A DNA stretch of 64,000 nt from Fomitopsis serialis. Its lineage: Eukaryota > Basidiomycota > Agaricomycetes > Polyporales > Fomitopsidaceae. The first letter of the stretch is position 1, and each line of letters begins with the position of its first letter. Location: contig NW_025954987.1 of assembly GCF_022376445.1 (NCBI RefSeq), forward strand, positions 62,001 to 126,000, read 5' to 3'. The notes below the pieces were generated by a model. That model saw nothing but the letters and a program-made list of their open reading frames with translations. It did no database searches and was not told where the DNA came from. Shown piece after piece: positions 48,382-61,250 of this stretch. Position numbers and translations under genes: made by a program.

Positions 48382-50512
48382 TCACACAGGCGAGTTTCCC
48401 ACCCGCCGCTCCTCCACCTCCGCCTCCTTCCGGAGATCATCATCTTCCCCCTTGCCGTAGCCGTCACCGCCGCCACCGTCGGTGAAGCGCTTCTCCTCGT
48501 CGACGGCAAAGAAGCACACGCGCGTCACGTCCGACGCAGGCGTCTGCGGGCTCACCGGGCTGCCGGGGCCACCGGGGCTTTCGTGCCCAAGATGGCCATG
48601 GGCGCGGGCCGCCTCCACCATACCCGTCAAGCCAGACATGACGCGGCCCGCGCGCATGTGTACGGCGAGCTTGCCCTGCTGCTCCGGGTCGCCCTGCACG
48701 TCCGCCGCCCCAGCGCGAAGACCCTCCTCCGCATCGGCGAGCTTCCCCTCGACGTCGCGCATCTTCTCGTCCACCCCTTCCGCCACGCCCTTGCCCTGCG
48801 CTTCGCCCGCGACCCGAAGGCCCTGCGGGCCACGGAGCTCCCGGTCCGTGCGGTAGAACACTGCCATCGCGACCAGCTCCGCGACGACGACGCCGAGCAG
48901 AAGCCAGAAGGCGGCGCGCTGCCCCGCGTAGGGCGTGTTGGGTTCGCTTAGCTGGATGGAATCCTCCAGAGAGTCAACAGCAGCGATGCCGACGGCGGAC
49001 CCGAGCTGGAGCGCGCCATTGAAGATCGCGCCGACCGTGCCGGCCATGGAGGAGGGGGACGTGCGGAAGATCGCGATGCTGCGCGGGGATGAACATGTTA
49101 GCGGTGGACGTACAGAGGGAGGGAAGAGCCTACTTGGTGTGGGTGTAAGTGAGCGAAGCGCCACCGCTGCCGAGGATGAACGCGGGGAAGATGAAGCTCC
49201 AGTACTTCTCGGGGCCGTCGGCGAACGCGAGGAGGATCGTAGCGACACTAGAGGCTCTCGCCAAACATGATGATCCACTTCGGGTTGATCTTGCGTGCGA
49301 GCGGGCCCGTGAAAGACATGCCAACGAGAGCACGCCGATCGGGATCCTACAGGGCGTCAGCGTTGGCCTTCGGGGAAGCGGGCGGGCAAGAAACTTACAT
49401 GTGGATCGCGGTCGAGATCGCGGACCACTCGTAGTCATCCTGCCACAGCAGCGTGAAGACCGTGAAGATCGTCGTCCACCAGAAGTACGGCAGCAGCGCC
49501 GTTCCAAAGAGCACCGCGAAGTTCGGGCGGAACCACGTCTGCGGGGGGACCGCTGCCGTCTCGGGCGGGATGCGCGTCTCGTACCAGAAGAACGCAACGA
49601 CCATCAGGATGGATACGACCAGCGGTACGAGCACGGCGGCGGTCGCCCAGCCATCCGCGCTTCCGGACGTGATCGCGAAGATGAAGAGGATGAGCGCGGC
49701 GGTAAGGATCGAGACGCCGACGAGGTCGAGCGAGCGCCAGCGCGGGCCGGCGGACGCCAGGCGCACCTTGGGCTCTTGGGACGGAACGAAGAGCAGGCAC
49801 ATGCCGGTGACGAACGCAGCGACGATAGCGACGAACCAGAACACCCAGGACCAGCTGGCGAACTGCACGAAGATGCCGCCGATGATCAGGCCGAGCACTG
49901 AGCAGATCGAGGTCAGTCTCGTATGGCTGATGGGGGGAAGTGCTTACCGTTAGCGACAGCGCCGCACCCACCGAAGAGACCAAGGGCGCGGGCCTGCTCG
50001 TTGGGCTCGACGAACACGTTGACGAGGAGCGCGAGCGCAGAGGGGATGGTCATCGCGGCAGCAATGCCACTCAGCGCGCGGAGGACGATGATCACAATCT
50101 TGTCCTTTGCGAAGCCCGCACCGACGGAAATGACGCCGAGCGCGGCGACACCGCCGGTGAAGGCAATCTTCGGGTTGTACACATCAGAGATGCGGCCACT
50201 CTGTGAAGCCACTGGTCAGGATGCGATCTAAACAGAACAACTCGGACTTACGATGAGGAGGAAGGAGGCAAAGGTGAGCTGGAAGGCGGAGATGACCCAG
50301 GTCGACTCGGCCTCTGTGATGCCCAGGGAGTTCTCGAGGTCAGGGATGGCCGAGAAGAGCGCGGAGTTGTTAATGGAGTCGAGGAACTGTGCAAGGCAGA
50401 AGATGAGGAGAAGCACGTAGCGGCGCGCGGCCGAGTATCTTTGGGGGACGCGGCCGTCGACAAGCGTCTGACTGGGCGAGAGCGGGTTGCTGGATGTTGG
50501 CGGCGCGATCAT
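48382..50512 (-). CDS. MFS transporter, DHA2-like (drug:H+ antiporter type)
   Basis: The predicted transporter has 640 residues in five exons (50512-50252, 50200-49948, 49897-49399, 49346-49134, 49078-48382). It would be a plasma-membrane or vacuolar proton-coupled exporter of about 14 helices. Supporting blocks are LDSINNSALFSAIPDLENSL in helix 1, WVISAFQLTFASFLLI, SGRISD in the helix 2-3 loop, WSWVFWF, and the late-domain AGTVGAIFNGALQLGSAVGI. A roughly 100-residue Gly/Asp-rich cytosolic tail ends it. Within exon 4 the frame is shifted for about 23 codons (49254-49324): the conserved GMSFTGPLARKINPKWII block is found one frame over, although no stop is created. This points to two compensating 1-nt indels or assembly errors. 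The substrate is unknown. Confidence 0.88.
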
Positions 50513-53500
50513 GGTGAGTGTGCGTAACGTCTATGCTGTCTAATTGCTGTGGTGTTTCCTTGCAGAAACCGGTACTTTTTGCGGAGGAAGAAACGACGTG
50601 AGTGACTCTATTGCTCGCTTTACTACACAAGAGTGGCCCCTGGAGTGGGCCGGACGGAAGAAATGAGAAACGGAGGAGAGAAGGAAGTGGGAGGCACGGA
50701 CGGGAGGGATGGGACGGGGACATGAGCACGACGAAGCGGTGTCTTTTATTGGGCGAGCACGGGGAGGCGGTGGTGAGCTCATGGGGAGGACTGACGTGTG
50801 CTTGCGGACGTTGGGAGACAAAATTGCAGCGTGCTAGGCCCTGGATTGGCGAGCACCAGACGGCGGAGAGTCACGGTCGTCCATCCGCACCGGTTCCCCT
50901 ATCGGGCGTCTCAGATCACCATCCGAGATAATGTTCGGACACCACGGTCCAGAACCTTCTTTCCCCATCCCCCATTGGCTCGCCGCCCGTGCTGACTCCC
51001 GCTTTAGGTACCACGCCGATCGTGCGCCCACGTTTCATTTCTCCGAGGCTGCTCCTCGCCGCGGGTGGTGTTCGCAGCCAGCGACGACGCCAACTCTGGC
51101 CCGCTTCTCCAACTCGCAGCACCTGCTCCAGCTTCGCAGCGCCCTCTCGTCTACTTCTTTGCCGTTCGAGGGTACCCCAACTCGACGATCGCACAACAGC
51201 ACTTGCTGGACTCGACAAATGACTAAAATTACGCGGTGACAACCGACCTAGCGGTCCAGGCAACCTGCGTCCCGGGCTTCTGCCAATGCGTCCTGACTCA
51301 TGGCGTTCCCTCTACTACTGGTCTGCTGATGATCACGCTCTTGTGCTCATTGGCGACACGGACACGGACACCCGTTTGGCACTGACTTGCGCGACCGCCA
51401 GGCGACCCCGCGTTGGCCTCGAGTTGAGGACGCAAGAACCCCGACCACGACCCCCACTCGCAACCCTCGACTCATATCGGACGTCACTACGACGCGCTCG
51501 TTCAAGCCGATCATTCTGCCGTATCAAACCCCATGGAGGGGACCATGTGAAGGCAAGATATACATTCTTCGCGAACGCGTACGTTCTACGCATGTTGTTA
51601 ACGCTGACAACGGACTGCCAGAGCAGACTCAGAACTCATCATCTTTTGTGTTCCACGAGGCGTGGCGGAGGCGTCGGTCGCTGTATATGGCCAGTCGCGC
51701 AAACGTAATGCCTTTCAGAACATCCTTATCACTGATCAGCGGCAGCGACGGCTTGGCCTGCGAATCCCTTGCGCAGCCTCATAACCGTCTCATCACTATG
51801 TATGTGCTGCAGGTAAGCACATGGGCCATGAGCTGAGCTTGTACAACAGCTGCGACCTTGTTCTTACGCTGCCGACCCGTGCGGTGTACACGTTTATGTG
51901 CCGGAACCCCATATCTTCTGCGAAGCACAATGCCGGTCGTGGAAAGTAGGCCTGCTACCCCTCTTTGCCCATCGATGCTGTACGAGAAGGCAGAACCTGT
52001 CTTCATTCCCCCAAGTGCTCGACCGGCGCCGTTTCCTTCCCTGCAACCGGCTATGCGGCGGATTCGCTTGGACTGGGTTCAGCACGTCCGTAACGCTCAT
52101 CATTACGGATGTTCCTACGAATTCTAGTCAATGATGATGCTGCTACTGCTGCTGTTGTCGTCAACCCGCCCGGACCTTCCGTTTGAGGCCTGCCATCAGC
52201 CTCATTCGGCACAGATAGGCGCACCTGTGATAACGCATTCATCTCGCACACAGTGTCCTGCATCGTGTATCTGCCGCAGCAGTTTGCAGGGCTCGTGCCC
52301 GGGCACGCGGATTGCAATCTTCACCGGTCTCTCTCCCGCAGATCAATACCGTAAGGCCACATGCACTATGGGTTACCTCCTGGCGCTCCGATGGTCATTG
52401 TCGGCGGTAGCTTGGACGTGAATCTGAGTCTTCCGGGGTGATGCGTTTCTGACCATGTGTGAGTGCTTATTTGACGCTTGGCGTCGTAACTGTGTTGAGA
52501 CAGTTCGGGGATTCGAGTGGGGAGTGGGGTGTCGTACCATGGGGTACATAGGGAATTCGGGAAGGAGGGTGCGGAACGCTGGGGACTCAAAAATGGTGCT
52601 CCGGCCGTGCATGCGTGTTGTATGGGATGCGGACCCGAGATGGCCTACTGACCAAGGGAATCTCCATTGCTGGGATTCTTGAACGCTACGGTGCAGTCAC
52701 TTACGTGCGCTCGCTGGACTCGTGCTGCGCTGGCGTGACGCGTTCAGACGGGGATGAGACCGTCGGTGCGGGCCCTCCCACTTGCATCGACCGCAACCGT
52801 TCTTTTCATTGCACCCGCGTTTCCATGACACATGTGCCACTTACCAGAGATAGGCGTTGCAGCGTGGCACTGCGGCGCTGTTGGCCAACGAGGATGCGCG
52901 ACTGACAGCATCTGCCACAATATAGTTCACACAAAATACCGCTGTCAGAGTGGGATCAAATTCTCAAGCGTCGTGCTCGCGCGTCACCGTGCGTTTTGCC
53001 ATCGCATCGTGAGTCTGCGCTCAGTGAGGCTCATTATGTGGTACGTGACTGACGTTGTCGCACCAGTCTACAGGTTTGGCGAGCACGTCGCGTTGAGGCA
53101 GGCATGGCATTCCCGCTGTCGCGTCAGTGACGAATAGTGAAGTTCGAGAAGCTCGGACAAAAACAGGATATGCGTTAAAAGTGGGTTGTGCGCGGATACC
53201 AGTAGACTGGTTGCATGTACGCGACGTGGATGTGCGTTCTCCAGGATATTGCACCATATTACCTCATTCGCGAACGACAACAATGACACCACGCACGGTC
53301 GCGCATTCCTTCGCTCGTGGAATAAGTGAGTACAATGATTGTTACAAATTGCAGAGGGAAGCCTGCCGCTAAGCATCGTATGCATTGCTGATAGCAATGC
53401 GAGGAGATTCACACACGATCTTTGACAGGTAGCTGCAGGTAGCCGCGATGGCAACAGCGCTGCGCAATGGTCCGAGTGTCGCCTTCAATCGGTATGAGCT

Positions 53501-53516
53501 ATCAATCCTCTGAAAG
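50513..53516. other. 3-kb intergenic region
   Basis: This holds the promoter of the transporter and unrecognised DNA. Short open frames (for example 51858-52127 on the plus strand) have no motifs. Confidence 0.45.
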
Positions 53517-53720
53517 CGTCTCCAGACACGGAGTATTGCCGTGACGACATTGGTACATGGCGCGGAACACAAGCCAAGAACACATGAGCTACTCCATCAA
53601 TCAAGCCACTCCGCATCCCAAGCACGGCCGAACAGCTCGTCGTATACACTATTCTCCATACGAGCAGACAGCCCCTCGCCATCCCTCCTCCGACGCGTAT
53701 AGCCGCCTGGCCGTCTAGAA
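53517..53720 (-). pseudogene. 3' remnant of the proline-rich secreted protein gene
   Basis: Only the end of exon 2 and the 3' flank survive: the region encoding the VYDELFGRAWDAEWL-type C-terminus and a further 120 nt. It matches both 33800-33960 and 42640-42800. Exon 1 and the signal peptide are absent. Like the copy at 42747, it has TGG in place of the TAG stop of the intact gene. Confidence 0.6.
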
Positions 53721-55280
53721 GCGCGTCAACCGTGACTGACCTGCGCGCACCAACGAGTGGCAGTAGCACCAACCATAACCAAGGTGTTTGAGTTTATCAA
53801 AATGAGAACGTAATTCTGTTCAGGTCAGCAGTAAGCACTGGTGAGCTCTCCGTTTTTTGGCACGGTGCACAACTTCGACTCATAAGGACGGCGGCCATGC
53901 CATACAGATGCCGACAGCGGGCTCTGGCGTGATACGTTCAAGCCCGTTGGTGGCAGTGATCGCAACATCCTGGTGAGCAACCGTGACTCAAATACTCTGG
54001 GGAATTGGGGCTGGATGGGTCGTATCCGACTCTGAACAAGTGAAGATGTGGCAGTGATGACGCACTGGCATTCACCAGTTCAAGGTGCTACGACTTGAAC
54101 GTGAGCTCGAGCCCTGTGTGCGCTGACTGCCCTGGCAACGTGTGTGCATGGACATTGGTTATCAGCGCTGAGTAAGTACTGTATCCTTTGCATCACAGCT
54201 CTGACCACAAATTTCCCGGAGTCGCCAGCGGCATCGTGAGTAAGTAACTCCGATTGACACTGGGGACCTGCAGACGCGGCACCGCAACCGCACTGTCGTC
54301 TTATCTTCGCTTCGGAGCGAACATGCATCCCTCCATAACGCTTTCGGTGAAAATCAGTCAGACATCGACCAAAATGCTTGCGACAGCCACAGATTTACAC
54401 TTGAGGGTGATCATTAGGCAAGGTCAGTACGTCTAGTCGCCAATACGCCAAGCTACAATATTCACCATCTACGTATTCTCGCGGACGTTCAGGATGTCTG
54501 GGTTCTGCGGGCACAGCTGGTTACACGTCGTAGTCGCGATTCAGCTTCGCAGTTGGAAACCAACGACGAGCGGTAACTTGTGATCAACGATCATCACCTC
54601 CACTGACTCATTGTCTGGAGGCTCCGACATTCTCTGACGTACCAGTGATTCACTATAGTATACCGGTGTTCGATCTAAGAGCTCAAGGCTGATAGAAACA
54701 TAGACCAACGAAAGCTCCTGTCCGAACTTGAACAAGATGACTTCCGTTTCAACAGCATACATAGGAAGGGGCGGTCCGACTTATGAAACTTGTCATTCAA
54801 TCGGCGCCCTGATAGCTGTGTCTGCTAACCTGTTGAATGTGTGCAGGACGCGGGAAACCGATGCCCCAACAGGTATACGGGAAGATCCCCCGCACAGCAT
54901 TGAACCACACAGTGCACCTCGTTGAGCGCGATCGCTGCTATATGAACACGAGTGATTGTCTCCTCGGATCCGCAGGCATTATCCTACCATCGCAGCCATC
55001 GGCAACAACACCACCGAACTGGACGCAAATCGTCTGTACCACCTCCGACAAAGTGGCCTCGAAGCTTGCCACCGGCGCATCAACTATTGCGAATCAGTGC
55101 ACACCCTCTGAGCACTATTCTTAGTAGCAGTACGTCCCGTCAGAATGTGCGATATTACTTGGTGATGGTGCTCACTGTCGACGCCTGTTAACCGCCAGCT
55201 GATACCTACAGCTCGATAAATACGGCACCACAGGAATACCAACATTCGGTTGGTTGTCATCGGAGCTAGGTGCGACCCCT

Positions 55281-55292
55281 ACCGTCTCTTCC
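55281..55292. repeat. target-site duplication, left copy
   Basis: ACCGTCTCTTCC directly precedes the LINE. The identical 12-mer follows it at 58009-58020, and the empty paralogous site in the left arm has a single copy. Confidence 0.85.
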
Positions 55293-57715
55293 CACTCTAT
55301 CGCGCGACCTTCGAATTGAAATACTTCCCGGCTGCCTGGAAGGAAGCGAAGACAGTGGTCCTTCGCAAACCTGGTCGAGATGACTACCAACTCCCAGGAT
55401 CCTACCGCCCTATAGCCCTCATGAACTGCATGGGGAAGATCTTATCTGCGTGTGTCATCGAGTCCCTGAAGTTCGAACTCGAGACGAGATCCCTACTCCC
55501 TAATACCCACTTTGGTGGCCGTCCCGGCCGCAGCGCCACCGATGCGATCATGCTCCTAGTCACCACCATCAAAGACGCATGGCGGAACGGCCTCAAAGCC
55601 TCCACCCTCTTCCTCGACGTCAAAGCTGCCTTCCCCAGCGCGAGCCCAGAACAACTGTTTCACGATATGCGTGACTTGGGAATCCCAGACGACCTCGTAG
55701 ACTGGTACCGACGTAAAATGGATGGACGGACTACCGTCCTCCTCTTTGATGATTACCAGTCCAAGCCATTCATCCTCCGTAGAGGGATCAACCAAGGTGA
55801 TGCCGACTCGGGTGACCTGTACAACATCTACAACTCGCCGCTCCTACGATCAGACATCAAGAGGGTCACGACCTCCGGCTTCATCGACGATGTCGCTGTC
55901 ACTGCAGTAGGAAAGACCTTCCGTCGCACGCACCAGCTTCTTCGGCAATACATGGAAGACAAACGCCCTGGCCAGAGCGCACTCCACTGGTCAGCAACCC
56001 GACACTCTGCGTTCGAGATGAACAAACTCGCACTGCTCAATCATGACCCGGCAGGCGACGACGAGGGTCCCGCCCTCCGACTGTCGCAGCAGACCATCCC
56101 AGCCTCGAACTTCACCAAATACCTCGGTGTCATCGTCGACCGACAATTGCGATGGAAAGAACACACTGCCCGTGCACTCGCCAAAGGGACGACGTGGCTC
56201 AACCTCTTCAGACGCATCGCCAAACCTACCCAAGGCGTTGTTTTCCGGTACATCAAGCAACTCTACCTCTCTATCCTCGTCCCACGGATGCTCTATGCTG
56301 CGGAAATATGGCTCACTCCCACCTACGACATCCCAGGCAAATCACGCCGTCATGGCTCGGTTGGCGCAGTCCAACGCCTATCACGGGTCCAGAGACAAGC
56401 CGCGCTATTGATCACAGGTGCGATGCGAACTACGGCATCAGACGTACTCGACGCGCATGCGAACCTACTTCCCTTTGACCTTCTTGTTGACCGTGTTACG
56501 ATACAGGCTGCTACTAGGTTACTTACATTACCACCTTCCCACCCACTATACGATAGAATCCAGGATGCGCGCACCCCCGTGAATCATCATAAGTCCCCCC
56601 TCCACGAGCTCACTCAAGCCCTTCGGCTCGACAGATGCCGAAATGTCGAACACATCCAGGCGACTCGGCAGCCTCCAGGCTGGATGCCGAGGCATGCAAC
56701 GGAGATTGCGGACAACAAAGATGTGGCAGAAGAAGAGGACCGTACCTGGCAGGCGAAGGACATCCCGGCAGTCTACACAGACGGCTCTGAAATCGACGGC
56801 GGAGTAGGAGCCTCAGCAGTCCTCTACATCCCCAATGACCCACGACTACACATCCTCAGATACTACCTCGGGTCAGCGACACGACACACAGTGTACGAAG
56901 CCGAAATCGTCGGGATCATCATGGGAATGGAACTCCTCACACAACTCGCACACCGTCTCGTCCAAACATCCTGCGCTGCCGACAACACGCCATGCCTCCG
57001 AGCCTCGCGAACGCGCTCCCGCCAGCCCGGCCACTACCTCCTCGACGCCCTACACCAATCTATCAGTGCCTTCTATGATGCACACCCTGACGCGCGGCTC
57101 ACACTTCGCTGGGTCCCAGGACACCGCGGAATTGACGGCAATGAATGCGCAGACGAGGAAGCCAAGAAAGCCGCAAGGGGCGACAGTAGCCCGCCAGGCG
57201 ATCTCCCCGAGTTCCTCCGCTCCACACTCCCGTCCAGCATATCCGCGATCCGCAGACATCTCCTCGAGCAAATCAAAGCAGCCGCTGTCCAAAGATGGAA
57301 AGACTCACCTCGTTTCGAGGCCCTGGCCCGTATCGACCCCGACATGCCATCGAAAAAGTTCTCCAAACTTGTCGCACCTCTACCTCGCCGCCATGCGAGC
57401 CTCCTCATCCAGCTACGTACTGGACACGCGCCGCTCAACTACCACCTCCATCGCATTCGCCGATCCGACACCGCACGATGCCCCGCATGCCGAGCCCACC
57501 GAGAGACCGTGCGCCACTTCCTCCTTGAGTGCCCGGAATACAAGCCACAACGCGACTGGTTACGACGCGAGATTGGAAGCAAAGCCCACTCGCTCAAACA
57601 CCTGCTCTCGCAGGCCGACACCATCCGCCCACTTTTCCGCTTCATACATGCCACTGGCCGCTTCGACCGCACCTTCGGAGGACTTGACCTACCAGCCGAG
57701 GAGGACGACGACTGA
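55293..57715 (+). CDS. LINE reverse transcriptase-RNase H, N-terminally truncated
   Basis: About 806 residues remain. The RT part has the finger block GSYRPIALMNCMGKI, motif A LFLDVKAAF with its catalytic Asp, motif B GINQGDADSG and motif C FIDDVA with the Asp pair. The thumb follows (NFTKYLGVIVDRQLRWKEH). The RNase H domain has VYTDGSEIDGG, YEAE, AADN and NECADEEAKKA, supplying the expected acidic residues. A Cys-rich knuckle CPACRAHRETVRHFLLEC ends the protein. RT followed by RNase H fits the I/Tad/R1 group of LINEs. The frame runs open through the 5' junction from host DNA, so no native start codon is present. With no endonuclease the copy is not autonomous. Confidence 0.9.
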
Positions 57716-58008
57716 TGACCCACTACCCCTCACACGCGCGCATCCACGATACCCCACTATGAACCATCGCAAACGAACACTATACATTGTACATGGACTA
57801 TACAACAAGGACTAATCACTCTACTGTACATACATCATAGCCCCTTACGATAATCCATCCCAACTGGCAGAGTGGTCTCTACGGAGATACACCGAGCCAA
57901 TGACTAGTTAGACACAATCGCTTCGAACTTAGTAGTATAGTACATGTGTATAGTTAGAGTCTACATAGGGCTTCGCCCTCAAATGACCATAAACGGGATT
58001 ACCAACCA
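55293..58008 (+). mobile_element. 5'-truncated non-LTR retrotransposon (LINE, Tad/I-like)
   Basis: A 2.7-kb element is bounded by a 12-bp target-site duplication. It begins inside the reverse transcriptase domain, so the endonuclease and any ORF1 are missing, as expected from abortive target-primed reverse transcription. The RT-RNase H open frame is otherwise uninterrupted, suggesting a recent insertion. The 3' end (about 57716-58008) has no poly(A) tail. It ends in GGATTACCAACCA shortly after a small stem-loop (GGGC-TTC-GCCC, 57968-57978). Confidence 0.9.
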
Positions 58009-58020
58009 ACCGTCTCTTCC
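58009..58020. repeat. target-site duplication, right copy
   Basis: ACCGTCTCTTCC directly follows the LINE and is identical to 55281-55292. Confidence 0.85.
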
Positions 58021-58175
58021 ATCCCTTGACAAACCACTGAAGTCGAGTGTCTCGCAGACAGGGTCTCAGGCCTGATATCTCCCCGACAGTAAGACGCGAT
58101 GACGATTGACGGCGAGTGAGTGAGGTTACTATGATCACCGGAGGTCCTCCTCTCACTCAGTTGCGTCTTAGAGGC

Positions 58176-59529
58176 ATGAGACAACTCATGACTCATGCGG
58201 GCCCATCGGACGAGACGACCTGCGCGGGAGTTTTCCGGCTGCCCTTGGAAATTTGGGAACATATCATTGACTTGATGGCGACACAAGCTACGAGATACTG
58301 GAATCTCTTGAACTCTCCTTGGTGGGCGACGTTGATATCCTGTGCGCTGACATGCAAGACCTTATACAATCGCGCGCGATGGCATCTGCGGGGCAATGTT
58401 GTCCTTTCCAACCGATGCGACGTCGTCTTGTTCCAGAGGCAGCTACGTGACAATCCGTACCTTCGACCCACAATGCGGTTCGTCACGATAGTTGGTGCGC
58501 CAGATGGGCAGTCGGCTGGACCCATCCCACACCTTGGCACATTCGCTATCATGCTTTCTCGGTACCTCACAAAGGCGGAGACCCTGGTCATCAACAATGC
58601 GAAATGGGGCGCAGGCTCTGTCCGACCGGGAGACATCGCCAATTTGGCCGCGTTCCGCTCCATTTCAGAACTAACGCTGGATCATGTCTGCTTTGCAACG
58701 GTATCACAGCTCGCGCAGCTGGTGTCTGCCTTACCAAAATTGCGAACCTTATTCTGCGACGGCCTAACCTGCAATCAGAGTTCTTCCGTCGTGATGTCAC
58801 TCCCCCTGAACAGTCCGCAGCTTCGAGACATCTCTCTGTGGGGCCATATGCCTCCAGTCATCCACGACTTCATCCTCCGCATAGCCAAGCGTGCCGATCT
58901 ACGCAGCTTCGCCATGGGTGTACACTTCGAGGACATATCATCGGGGAAGATCCACATGCAGGAGCTGCTCCGTGCATGCGCCCCGTCCCTCCAAGACCTC
59001 GGCCTTTCACTGAACCTCAATGGTGTAAACGACAAATCCCCGGACATAATTTGTACGTCTCATTGGCATTCATCCTACGAGCCGTTAGAAGGTGACTGAC
59101 CCCCACATAGGCCAAGAGCTTGACATTAACATTCTCAAGCACTTAACTTCCTTGCGGCTCTCGTCATGGTGCTTTCTCGAAGACAACCATGCATGGGTCC
59201 CGTATATGCTGTCCTCTCTTGGGTCATCCGACATCACCAGACTCAAAATACACTTCCACATTGGCAGAAACGATCGCGACGAGCGACTGAGTGCATTATT
59301 GTATCGGTTGGAGACAGAAAACGAGCTATCGGAGATCGACAAATGCCTTTCGCAGAGCAAATTCTCAAATATCAAGCCGGACAAGCTCGAAGTGGGCCTA
59401 GCGTTTTCGACCGGAGGCTGCTCTCCTTACGAAGTGCTGAGAGTCTCTGATGACGAGTGGGCGAAACTCGTCCGAGGGAAGATGCCGCTCGCGGATACGC
59501 GTGGAATCCTAAAGTACGCCTGCTCCTGA
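58176..59529 (+). CDS. F-box protein (family 2, right copy)
   Basis: The predicted protein has 431 residues in two exons (58176-59052 and 59111-59529), with a 58-nt phase-1 intron. An N-terminal F-box (LPLEIWEHIIDLMATQ, about residues 21-65, with CALTCKTLYNRARWHL) is followed by irregular Leu-rich repeats (LVINNAKWGAGSVRP, QLRDISLWGHMPP). Exon 2 includes GGCSPYEVLRVSDDEWAKLV. It is an SCF-type adaptor candidate and is unrelated in detail to the family-1 F-box proteins at 0.7-18.6 kb. An upstream in-frame ATG (58131) is possible. The later one was chosen because the paralogous arm has stops before it. The LINE ends only about 155 nt upstream, so it may have replaced part of the promoter. Confidence 0.85.
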
Positions 59530-60222
59530 CTGTTGGAATGTTGCTCACTTGACAATACACAGGCCTACAGTCTATAAAGTCTGGTGAATCACGCGTTACC
59601 TACTATGCCTACTGTAATACGTACTGCATCAATGCATAGATACTTCGGGGAGATCATTGCAGGGCTCTTACCCCTGATCACATAGGAAACGAGCATCAAT
59701 GCGAGAAGCGATGAGCCTCGCACATCTCGCATGTTCGCGGTCGGGTGGCTAGAATTGTGCAGGGAGATTTCAGGGAGATTGTTCTCGGATCGGGATGTAT
59801 CGCTGGGTGGATTGTAAATAGGTACACATCCTGGACCAGCTAATATTTAGCCGCAGTTCGGGGCCGCATAGCAACATTCGTACGGGTCCATATCGCGCGT
59901 TTCAATAAAGCGCGTGCTATGGCTCATTGAAAAGGTTGATGCTGTGCTTCAACAGATTGTTTAGGATAGTGATGGTGGGTACTTACGAAATGCTGCCAAG
60001 GTGACGCTGCGAGTTGAAGACGCCCCTCACATCGACTACATCGACCGGCGTGACGCCACAAGAACTTGTTCGAGAGCAACTCGTGCCTTATCGTCCTTTC
60101 TGGTCTGCAACGGAGAGTAAGAGGAACCACACAAATTAAACGCCTCTCTAACACCGGAAGACCTACCGAGATGCACACAGTTGAGTCTCTTCTTGGTCTC
60201 TTTAGAACTCTGGGCTTCGTCG
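59530..60222. other. intergenic region
   Basis: Arm homology ends at about 59585. The remainder shows nothing supported and is the 3' side of the TFIIIC subunit gene. Confidence 0.5.
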
Positions 60223-61105
60223 TCATGTCGTATACGGTGCATCGATTTCCATAGATACAGATGCAGGTCCTTCTGGTGCATCGCTAGACCATTGAACAGC
60301 AGAGCTCTCCCCTTGGCGAGCAGGCAGGTGGGCATAAGCAACTGTGAACCCTCCCAACGCACCCACGCCGATAGCGGTACTAACGTCTCCCGTATTCTCT
60401 CGCAACGTATTCGCAGCCGAAGGACCCTCCTCGCGATCATCCACATCCATGGCCTCGTTGGTAGGGTCGACCGCCTTCTCCTTCCCTTTGCCCTTGTCTT
60501 TCGGTCGCCGTCCTCGCCGCCGACGAGGCTGCACTTCTGCGTCCACGGTCCCGACCACTTCCTGTACGGTCTCCGGGAGCCTGTCTTTCTTACTATTCTT
60601 GCCTTTCGTCTGCGGCGTCGCCGGCACCTGCTCTGCGTCTTCGGGGAGCTCGTTCGTCTTCGCTCTCACTTCAACCTCCTTGAAGCGTATGCGTTGCTCG
60701 CTTGCGCCGACATGGACAAGAGGCTTCCTGGTGCGATCCGCATGGTCGTCTGCGAGCAGGCAGTCAGCGGTATACGTAAATGCACTGGGACCCTCGTACC
60801 CTTCGCGTCTGTGAACAGAAGCTCCGTGCCGAGCAAGCTCTGATGTTGCCCTTTGAAGACGGTCCCCGACAGTTGGAGGAACGGGGTCGGGGTGTCCAGA
60901 CCCTGCGGTGCCGTACAGCTCGTGCTAGAAGCGAATGAACAGGACTCACAATGAGACGAAACGAGGAGCTGCTCGGAACCAAAGCTGGTTCGACGGCACC
61001 GAGGTCAAGAGTGACATAGATAACTTCCTCCTCGGATTCGTAGTCTTCGTCAGGTCCAAATGCATCTACTTGCTTGTATCCAGGAGCAAGAGATGCGTTG
61101 CCCAT
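60223..61105 (-). CDS. TFIIIC subunit with triple-barrel domain (GTF3C6/Sfc7-like)
   Basis: The predicted protein has 261 residues in three exons (61105-60950, 60902-60800, 60749-60223), with introns of 47 and 50 nt. The TFIIIC triple-barrel domain covers about residues 25-115. It includes EEVIYVTLDLG, the hallmark FRLIGLDTPTPFLQLSGTVF region and SLLGTELLFTDAK, ending LVHVGASEQRIRFKEVEV. This small TFIIIC subunit helps recognise A-box promoters of RNA polymerase III genes in the nucleus. The C-terminal half is low complexity, with basic KKDRL and RRRRGRRPKDKGKGK stretches that may be nuclear localisation signals. It is transcribed divergently from MRM2, with 145 nt between the start codons. 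Confidence 0.88.
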
Positions 61106-61250
61106 GTTCGTTAAATCAGGTATCAGTGGTGTACGACAGAACAGAGGAGGCAAGGCGTGCACGAACGGCGACGAGATGGATGTATGCGCAGAGGTCGACC
61201 CGGAACGGGCGTCAACGCGTCCCTTCGCGCATGCGCGCTTCCACCCGTGC
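61106..61250. promoter_or_regulatory. bidirectional promoter between TFIIIC subunit and MRM2 genes
   Basis: Only 145 nt separate the two divergent start codons, so both genes must share core promoter DNA or have very short leaders. No TATA box is evident. Confidence 0.6.

Larger units (their letters stand above)
53735..59585. repeat. right arm of inverted duplication C, split by a LINE
   Basis: Homologous to 44740-47815 in inverse orientation. Without the inserted element (55293-58008) and its duplicated target site, the arm is about 3.1 kb, the same length as the left arm. Confidence 0.8.
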